A stretch of 64,000 nt of DNA from positions 124,001-188,000 of the forward strand of contig NZ_SCFY01000003.1 of the NCBI RefSeq assembly GCF_007049795.1, given 5' to 3'. Of this stretch, positions 56,037 through 64,000 are shown one piece after another. The stretch's first letter is position 1, and each line of letters opens with the position of its first letter. The DNA is from Ectopseudomonas mendocina. GTDB taxonomy: Bacteria > Pseudomonadota > Gammaproteobacteria > Pseudomonadales > Pseudomonadaceae. The position numbers and the translations under genes were made by a program. The notes under the pieces were generated by a model. That model saw only the letters and a program-made list of their open reading frames with translations, ran no database searches and had not been told where the DNA came from.

Positions 56037-57191
56037 TCAACCTGTCTGCTCGCTCAGCACGCTCACCGCCGGGCTGCCCGGCCCACCCAGGCAGGGCGCC
56101 TGAAACAGCTCGCCATGCCAGACGCCAGCGAGCGTACGACTGAACACCAGCGACCATACCGCCGCTAGCTGGATCGCCAGCGCCACGCCGACCAGAGTGA
56201 AGAAGGTCAGCCCGGTCAGCGCCTGTAGCTCGAAGGTGGCCAGGGCGAAGACTCCGAGCGGAAAGGTGAAGCCCCACCAGCCCAGGTTGAAGGGCATGTT
56301 GTCGCGGATGTAGTGACGGGTGAACAGGGTGGCGATCACCAGCCACCACAGCCCCGCGCCCCACAGCGCCAGGCCGCCGATCAGGCCAAGGTCACGGGCC
56401 AGCTCGGCAGCGCTGGCCAAGGGTGTGCCAGCGAACGCCAGCGGCGCGGCCTGCCCCATGCTCAGCAGCCCCAGGCAGCCGGTCGCCAGCGGCCCCAGCG
56501 GCAGCCAACTGGTGGCGGCGAAATCGGTATCCGGCAATTTGTGCAGGGCCAGGCGCAGCAGCACCAGGGTGATCAGCGAGAACGCCAGCGACAGCGACAA
56601 TCCCCAGAGGATGAAGCCGGCGACCAGCAGTTGCTGTGCAGCCGCAGCGCCCAGGTGCGGCGCCAACGCTCCTGCCGTGCTGGCAGCAACCTCGGGTGCG
56701 ACGATAGGTAGCAGCCAGACTGCCGTGAGTTTTTCCAGTGCGTGATGCTGGCGGGTGAACATCAGATAGGGCACCAGCAGGGCACCGAGCAGCGCCAGCG
56801 CCGCATCCAGCCACCACAAGGCATGCGCCAGCACATAGACGCCCTCGCCCCAGCGCGGGACGCCCAACAGCAACAGCCCCTTGATCAGCACCGCCAGCCC
56901 CATCGGGATCGCGCCGAGAAACATCGACTGCACCGGGTGCAGCAGCATCGGCCAGACGGTGTCGCGAAACAGCGCCAGGCGCAGCAGAAACAGCGCCGTG
57001 AACAGGACGAACAGGCTGACAGCGAAGAACCACAGACCCTCCGCCAGCATCGCCAGACCAGGCAGCGACCAAGGCAGATGAGCGATAACCAGCGCCAGCA
57101 CACCGGTGCCCATGGTCATGGCGAACCAGCTAGGCGTGAAGTGACGAATGAATGCGAGCGGCTCGGGCAAACGACTGAAAGGGCGCGTCAT
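56037..57191 (-). CDS. TDT-family (SLAC1-like) exporter, possible sulphite/C4-dicarboxylate channel
   Basis: A 384-aa membrane protein with about ten helices. The N-terminal [18 protein letters not shown] is the hallmark of the tellurite-resistance/dicarboxylate-transporter (TDT) family, in which this helix lines the anion pore. Later segments, [40 protein letters not shown] and [18 protein letters not shown], repeat the helical hairpin plan. Members export sulphite (Ssu1 type) or transport malate. The divergent LysR gene 110 bases away is its probable regulator. Confidence 0.85.
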   Translation of the reverse strand: MTRPFSRLPEPLAFIRHFTPSWFAMTMGTGVLALVIAHLPWSLPGLAMLAEGLWFFAVSLFVLFTALFLLRLALFRDTVWPMLLHPVQSMFLGAIPMGLAVLIKGLLLLGVPRWGEGVYVLAHALWWLDAALALLGALLVPYLMFTRQHHALEKLTAVWLLPIVAPEVAASTAGALAPHLGAAAAQQLLVAGFILWGLSLSLAFSLITLVLLRLALHKLPDTDFAATSWLPLGPLATGCLGLLSMGQAAPLAFAGTPLASAAELARDLGLIGGLALWGAGLWWLVIATLFTRHYIRDNMPFNLGWWGFTFPLGVFALATFELQALTGLTFFTLVGVALAIQLAAVWSLVFSRTLAGVWHGELFQAPCLGGPGSPAVSVLSEQTG

Positions 57192-57301
57192 GAATCAGGT
57201 TGTCCCGTGACATGAGTGATAGCGCAAGGTTAAGAAGAGGCTTGCCATATGAAAAATACATATTCAGCATCCTTACCATGCCTTTCACTTATGTATGAAT
57301 C

Positions 57302-58183
57302 ATGAACCTCCATCACCTGAAAGTCTTCCTTGCCGTGGCAGAGGCCGGCAGCATCAGCGCTGGCGCCGAGCGCCTGCACATCAGCCAGCCGGCGGTGACG
57401 CGGGAAATTCGCGACCTCGAAGCCAGCCTCGACCTGCGCCTGTTCGACCGCCTGCCGCGCGGCGTACAACTGACCGAAGGCGGCCTGCGCCTGCTCGACT
57501 ACGCCCAGCGCATCTTCAGCCTGGAACGCGCCGCCGAACGCGACCTGCGTGACTTCGCCCAACTGGAACAAGGCGAATTGCACCTGGGCGCCAGCGCCAC
57601 CCTCGGCTCCTACCTGTTGCCGCCCCTGCTCACCCGTTTTCGCGCCCTGCATCCACAGATATTCGTCAGCCTCGACGTGAGCAACACCGACGCCGTCACC
57701 CGGCAGCTGGACGAAGGCCGCATCAGCCTGGGCTTCGTCGAAGGCCCGTTCGTCCGCACCGACTACGCCCATCGCCTGCTGGCACGCGACGCCCTGCTAC
57801 CGGTGGTTGCGCCACACCATCCGCTGGCCGCCAGCCAGGCGCTCGCCGCGGAGAAACTGCAGGATTACCCGCTGTACATGCGCGAGCCGGGCTCTGGCGC
57901 GCGCGTCAGCGTCGAGCAGGCCTACCGCGCGCATGGCCTCGAACCCCGTGCCGGCATGGCCATCGGCAGCACCGAGGCGCTCAAGCGTCTGCTCGCTGAC
58001 GGCCAGGGCATTGCCTGGCTGTCGCAGCGAGTGGTGGAGCGCGAACTGGCCAACGGTGAACTGCGCCATCTGCCGGTACAGGACCTGCAGATCGAGCGCG
58101 AGCTGCATGTGCTGTGGCGCCTGGGCGCCAGTCTGAGCCCGGCACCCGCGGCTTTCCTGGCGTTGACTCAAACGTCGGAGTAA
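57302..58183 (+). CDS. LysR-family regulator, divergent from the TDT exporter
   Basis: A 293-aa protein. The N-terminal winged helix (residues 1-60: HHLKVFLAVAEAGSISAGAERLHISQPAVTREIRDLEASL) is a standard LysR helix-turn-helix. The effector domain follows (ELHLGASATLGSYLLPPLLTRF, then PLYMREPGSGARVSVEQAY), resembling CysR/YeiE-type regulators of sulphite genes. With the divergent TDT gene it forms a classical LysR-target pair. The 110-base gap holds the likely binding sites. Confidence 0.9.
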   Translation: MNLHHLKVFLAVAEAGSISAGAERLHISQPAVTREIRDLEASLDLRLFDRLPRGVQLTEGGLRLLDYAQRIFSLERAAERDLRDFAQLEQGELHLGASATLGSYLLPPLLTRFRALHPQIFVSLDVSNTDAVTRQLDEGRISLGFVEGPFVRTDYAHRLLARDALLPVVAPHHPLAASQALAAEKLQDYPLYMREPGSGARVSVEQAYRAHGLEPRAGMAIGSTEALKRLLADGQGIAWLSQRVVERELANGELRHLPVQDLQIERELHVLWRLGASLSPAPAAFLALTQTSE

Positions 58184-58226
58184 CAGCAATACCAATATCA
58201 AAACTTTTTGATATTGGTATTGCTGT
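58183..58226. promoter_or_regulatory. 21+21 bp perfect palindrome before the ArsR/methyltransferase gene
   Basis: The left arm 58183-58203 (ACAGCAATACCAATATCAAA plus A) is matched exactly by the right arm 58206-58226, with CT as the centre. It begins on the last base of the lysR stop codon and ends 30 bases before the chosen ArsR-type start, so it fills the gap. Its size and position fit an operator for the regulator encoded next and for metK; as RNA it would also be a strong hairpin that could end the lysR message. Confidence 0.82.
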
Positions 58227-58256
58227 ATGAAAAATGACCGACTAGACTGCGCCACC

Positions 58257-59258
58257 ATGACCCTGCGCGCCCCCCAGTTGGAATTCGACCCCTGCGACAC
58301 ACTCGCCGCCCTGTGCAAGGCCGGCGGCGATCCGCTGCGCCTGAACGTGCTGCGCGTGCTGAGCAACGATTCCTTCGGCGTACTGGAGTTGGCACAGATC
58401 TTCGCCATCGGCCAGTCGGGCATGAGCCATCACCTCAAGGTGCTGGCCCAGGCTGGGCTGGTGGCAACGCGCCGCGAAGGCAACGCGATCTTCTACCGCC
58501 GCGCACTGCCCAATGGCCGTCTGCATGCCGCCCTGCTGGACGATATCGACGAGCTGCCGCTGCCCGGCGATGTACAGGCACGCATCGCCACCGTGCACCA
58601 GCAGCGCGCCACCGTCAGTCGCGATTTCTTCGCACGCATGGCCAGCAACTTCCAGGCCCAGCAGGACCTGATCGCCGGCCTGCCGCAGTACCGCGACAGC
58701 CTGCTGGCGCTGCTTGATGCCCTGCACTTCGCCCCCAGCGCCAGCGCGCTGGAAATCGGCCCGGGCGATGGCGCCTTCCTCCCCGAACTGGCGCGGCGCT
58801 TCGTCCAGGTCACGGCACTGGACAACAGCCCGGCTATGCTCGAACTGGCCAGCCAACGCTGCGCCGCTGAAAGCCTGCATAACGTCGAGCTGAAACTGGC
58901 CGATGCGCTGCAGGACGCGCCAGTCACGGCAGATTGCGTGGTACTGAACATGGTGCTGCACCACTTCGCCACCCCGGCCGAGGCCTTTCGCAAGCTGGCT
59001 GGCCTGGTCGCACCAGGCGGCAGCCTGCTGCTCAGCGAACTGTGCAGCCACGACCAGAGCTGGGCGCGCGAAGCGTGCGGCGACCTCTGGCTCGGCTTCG
59101 AACAGGAAGACCTGGCGCGCTGGGCGACGGCCGCCGGCCTGACACCCGGCGAAAGCCTCTACATAGGCTTGAAAAACGGCTTTCAGATTCAATTACGGCA
59201 CTTTGCCAAACCCGATGCGCACAGCGCCTTCAGCCTCCGGCAAGAAAGGAACCGATAG
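58257..59258 (+). CDS. ArsR-type regulator fused to a SAM methyltransferase domain (SahR-like)
   Basis: A 333-aa protein. The start at ATG 58257 (MTLRAPQLEFDPC) is preferred; ATG 58227 abuts the palindrome and would add ten residues, and neither has a good ribosome site. Residues 15-90 form an ArsR winged helix (NVLRVLSNDSFGVLELAQIFAIGQSGMSHHLKVLAQAGLVATRREG). Residues about 150-300 are a class I methyltransferase fold with the SAM motif ALEIGPGDGAFLPELARRF. It lies directly before metK with no gap (the stop abuts the metK start). ArsR/methyltransferase fusions next to metK or ahcY are known as SahR, which responds to S-adenosylhomocysteine. I infer that it controls itself and metK through the palindrome. 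Confidence 0.88.
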   Translation: MTLRAPQLEFDPCDTLAALCKAGGDPLRLNVLRVLSNDSFGVLELAQIFAIGQSGMSHHLKVLAQAGLVATRREGNAIFYRRALPNGRLHAALLDDIDELPLPGDVQARIATVHQQRATVSRDFFARMASNFQAQQDLIAGLPQYRDSLLALLDALHFAPSASALEIGPGDGAFLPELARRFVQVTALDNSPAMLELASQRCAAESLHNVELKLADALQDAPVTADCVVLNMVLHHFATPAEAFRKLAGLVAPGGSLLLSELCSHDQSWAREACGDLWLGFEQEDLARWATAAGLTPGESLYIGLKNGFQIQLRHFAKPDAHSAFSLRQERNR

Positions 59259-62277
<3,019 letters not shown>

Positions 62278-62361
62278 CCCGGGTCAGCAGATGACTCACT
62301 CGAGTCGAACCTCGCGCGGTAACCAGGGTCACTTCGAAGTAGACCTACACGAGGACAGACC

Positions 62362-62757
62362 ATGATTCGTCAAACCGCCTTGCTCGGCCTGTTGCTGGCC
62401 GCCAATCTCAACGCCACGCCCATCCTCGCTGCGGAAGGCGACGGTGGCTGTACGGCCAAGCGCCAGGTCATCGAGGAGAAGATCGAGGCCGCGCGCAAGA
62501 ACGGCAACACGCAGCAACTGGATGGATTGCAAGGGGCGCTGGGCAATGTGGAAATAAATTGCGACGACGCCACCCTGCACAGTGATCGCCTGGCCAGCGT
62601 CAAGGAAGCCCGTGAGGAAGTGCAGGAGCGCGAGATGGATCTGCGCGAAGCCATGGGCAAGGGCGATCAGAAAAAGATCGCCAAGCGTCAGGCCAAGTTG
62701 GCCGAGGCGCGCGCCGAACTGGAGCAGGCCGAGGCCGAAGCGCGCGCCGATCAGTAA
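62362..62757 (+). CDS. DUF1090 periplasmic protein (YqjC-like)
   Basis: A 131-aa exported protein (signal peptide LLGLLLAANLNATPILAAEG). The mature part has CTAKRQVIEEKIEAARKNGNTQQLDGLQGALGNVEINCDD, with two Cys likely bridged, and a long charged coiled coil to the C-terminus (VKEAREEVQEREMDLREAM). This matches DUF1090/YqjC, small periplasmic proteins of unknown function. The 3' end overlaps the convergent cytochrome c' gene by seven bases. Confidence 0.88.
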   Translation: MIRQTALLGLLLAANLNATPILAAEGDGGCTAKRQVIEEKIEAARKNGNTQQLDGLQGALGNVEINCDDATLHSDRLASVKEAREEVQEREMDLREAMGKGDQKKIAKRQAKLAEARAELEQAEAEARADQ

Positions 62758-63200
62758 GCGCGAAACGCCTTGTGGCAGGCCTCGCAACTGTCCTCGATGG
62801 CCTGCACTGCCGGCTCCAGCTCGGAGCGGCGTAACGGCGGAGCGGTCGTCGCCTGCACCAGTGCGGCGGTGGCCTGCTCCAGATCACGCGCCATCTTCTG
62901 GAATTGCTCCTGGCGCTGCCAGACCTCGGGATTGGCCTTGCTGCGCTCGTCGTCACGTACCTGTGGAAAGTGCTGCCAGGGCTCGTGCGACAGACGCTCG
63001 AGCTTGGCTGCGCCGCTGATGAATGCGGCTTCGTCGTAGGGAATACGATTGCGCAACATCCCACCGAGGTCTTCGCTGACCTTGAGCATCTCCTTGAACG
63101 CGGCTTGGCGCTTGCCCAACGGCGAGTTGGGGTCGACCCCACCACAAGCAGCCAGGGTCAGGCAGATGCAGGTGAGCAGCAGGAGTTTCTTCAAGGTCAT
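62751..63200 (-). CDS. Cytochrome c'-like lipoprotein
   Basis: A 149-aa protein, started at ATG 63200 behind GGAAG; a GTG two codons upstream leaves only two bases between that site and the start. A lipoprotein signal (LLTCICLTLAAC) is followed by a four-helix-bundle-like mature part (AFKEMLKVSEDLGGMLRNRIPYDEAAFISGAAKLERLS) and the haem motif CEACHKAFRAY at the extreme C-terminus, exactly where cytochrome c' has it. It would hold one haem c and perhaps scavenge NO. It overlaps the convergent DUF1090 gene by seven bases. Confidence 0.88.
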   Translation of the reverse strand: MTLKKLLLLTCICLTLAACGGVDPNSPLGKRQAAFKEMLKVSEDLGGMLRNRIPYDEAAFISGAAKLERLSHEPWQHFPQVRDDERSKANPEVWQRQEQFQKMARDLEQATAALVQATTAPPLRRSELEPAVQAIEDSCEACHKAFRAY

Positions 63201-63311
63201 CGACACGACTTCCAGGCGACAAGGGGCCGACAGTATCGCGGCTCACCCCGGCCGGGCCAAGCGACCTCTTGTCACAACGGCTGCCTTTCCTGCCTTGCAG
63301 TCAGCCAGTGT

Positions 63312-63701
63312 TCAGCTAGCGGACACCACGAACAACGCCGCGATCAGCCCCATCCCGGCGAACCACACCAGCGAGCGAACAGGGCCCCAGTCGGCCAGGT
63401 AGCAGATGAAATACAGCACACGGCTGACGATGAACGCCATGGCCAACTGGTCGAGCAGCGCTTGCTCGGCGCCACCGGCCTGGTGCGCGATGATCACTGC
63501 GGCGGCGAACGCCGGAGTCACCTCGAAGCCATTGAGCTGGGCGTTGTTGGCGCGCTTACGCCAGCCCTCCAGCGTGCCCAGGAAGGCGCGCGGGTCCTGA
63601 TTGGCGCGCGGCCCGTAGCCGGGGCCAAGGAACTTGGCAGTGGCAGTGCCCAGGTAGGGCAGAAAGATGGCGATCAGTACGCACCAGTAGGCAAGGGTCA
63701 T
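63312..63701 (-). CDS. MAPEG-family membrane protein
   Basis: A 129-aa protein with four helices: LAYWCVLIAIFLPYLGTATAKFLG at the N-terminus, FEVTPAFAAAVIIAHQAG, LAMAFIVSRVLYFICYLAD (a MAPEG-like Arg-x-x-Tyr arrangement) and LVWFAGMGLIAALFVV. The family covers membrane glutathione transferases and eicosanoid enzymes; bacterial members are poorly studied. NAQLNGFE and the 'SRVLYFICY' segment correspond to the glutathione-contact region. It stands alone. Confidence 0.88.
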   Translation of the reverse strand: MTLAYWCVLIAIFLPYLGTATAKFLGPGYGPRANQDPRAFLGTLEGWRKRANNAQLNGFEVTPAFAAAVIIAHQAGGAEQALLDQLAMAFIVSRVLYFICYLADWGPVRSLVWFAGMGLIAALFVVSAS

Positions 63702-63826
63702 GGTGTGGCTTCACTCGAAAGGTCGGGAAGCCAAGCCTGAGCGAGCGCCCCGTTACCGTCCATGGCCGCGCCGGCCCATGATGCCGGCGCTTCGGCCAAG
63801 CCTGCGGCCAGACTGGCCAGTGCGGC

Positions 63827-64000
63827 TCAGCCGGGGAAGCGATCCTTGGCGTAGGTGATCGCCGTCTTGCCGTGAGGGGCCGGCAAGCCATCCTCACCGA
63901 GGTTGACGAACACCAGCTTGTCGATGGTCAGGATGCTCTTGCGGGTTACCTTGTTGCGCACTTCGCAGCACAGGGTGATGGAGGTGCGGCCAAACTCGGT
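63827..64000 (-). CDS. Acyl-CoA thioesterase, hotdog fold (N-terminus beyond window)
   Basis: The last 57 residues of a gene entering from the right, ending at the TGA at 63827-63829. The text TEFGRTSITLCCEVRNKVTR, then ILTIDKLVFVNL and PAPHGKTAITYAKDR, matches the C-terminal half of YciA/acyl-CoA-hydrolase hotdog proteins ('FGRTS..v.v.v....r......t.....FV.....g.p.ph'). The start and the remaining active-site residues lie outside the window. Confidence 0.8.
   Translation of the reverse strand, partial: TEFGRTSITLCCEVRNKVTRKSILTIDKLVFVNLGEDGLPAPHGKTAITYAKDRFPG

Overview
The window is chromosomal DNA of a high-GC gammaproteobacterium, almost certainly Pseudomonas. It carries a glycine-betaine/dimethylglycine catabolic block (dgcAB, an ETF pair, gbdR, cbcVWX, betIBA) and the Pseudomonas-style order tkt-epd-pgk-two small lipoproteins-fba next to an ArsR/methyltransferase gene and metK. 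The dispersed palindromes are also of Pseudomonas type. The P. mendocina/oleovorans/alcaligenes side of the genus is my guess; it rests on general resemblance and not on a search. I see no rRNA, tRNA, CRISPR array, prophage or complete insertion sequence.

Layout. 1-8,233 (all minus): a lipocalin, a small lipoprotein, DUF924, fbp, a decayed diguanylate-cyclase gene, and a DUF3999/DUF2339 membrane pair. 8,495-17,362 (plus): a YkgJ cysteine-cluster protein, then an M19-dipeptidase-like gene, a V4R/DUF5943 gene, dgcA, dgcB, etfA, etfB and an 83-aa ORF, closed by a strong terminator. 17,465-29,636: gbdR (minus); an extra binding protein; the choline/betaine ABC transporter cbcV-cbcW-cbcX; a third binding protein; and betI-betB-betA with matching BetI-like operators. 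29,625-42,309: a TorT-like periplasmic protein, MdtD, DbpA, a REC-REC-GGDEF protein, a periplasmic binding protein, a BaiN/HI0933-type flavoprotein, an SLC13-type permease, alanine dehydrogenase, and a TetR-controlled pair of glutathione transferases. 42,427-49,603: YccS, a 7TMR-DISM GGDEF protein, a Gre-like factor whose stop codon lies in the target duplication of a MITE-like element, DUF2789, a YgjP-like protease, a PQQ-type sugar dehydrogenase and a small membrane protein. 49,773-55,927 (minus): tkt, epd, pgk, two lipoproteins, fba. 56,037-64,000: a TDT exporter with a divergent LysR, a SahR-like ArsR/methyltransferase with metK behind a 21+21 bp perfect palindrome, ligB, DUF1090, a cytochrome c', a MAPEG protein and the end of an acyl-CoA thioesterase.

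How the genes fit. The three binding proteins plus CbcVW would import choline and betaine. BetA and BetB oxidise choline to glycine betaine under BetI. After the first demethylation (GbcAB, not in this window), DgcAB oxidises dimethylglycine to sarcosine and passes electrons to the adjacent ETF. GbdR is the known activator of this pathway. The tkt-epd-pgk-fba block handles triose and pentose phosphates (and pyridoxal precursor via Epd), and fbp at the left end adds gluconeogenesis. MetK makes SAM, and its upstream neighbour looks like a SAM/SAH-sensing repressor, so the window holds both a methyl-donor catabolic pathway and a control point of the methyl cycle.

The most notable points for a second look are: the MITE-like element with a perfect 6-bp target duplication at a stop codon; the long palindrome filling the lysR-arsR gap before metK; the M19-like protein and DgcA, each lacking expected metal or cluster ligands; the different dispersed palindromes in the junctions of the dgc operon; and the paired operators for BetI and for the GST-linked TetR.
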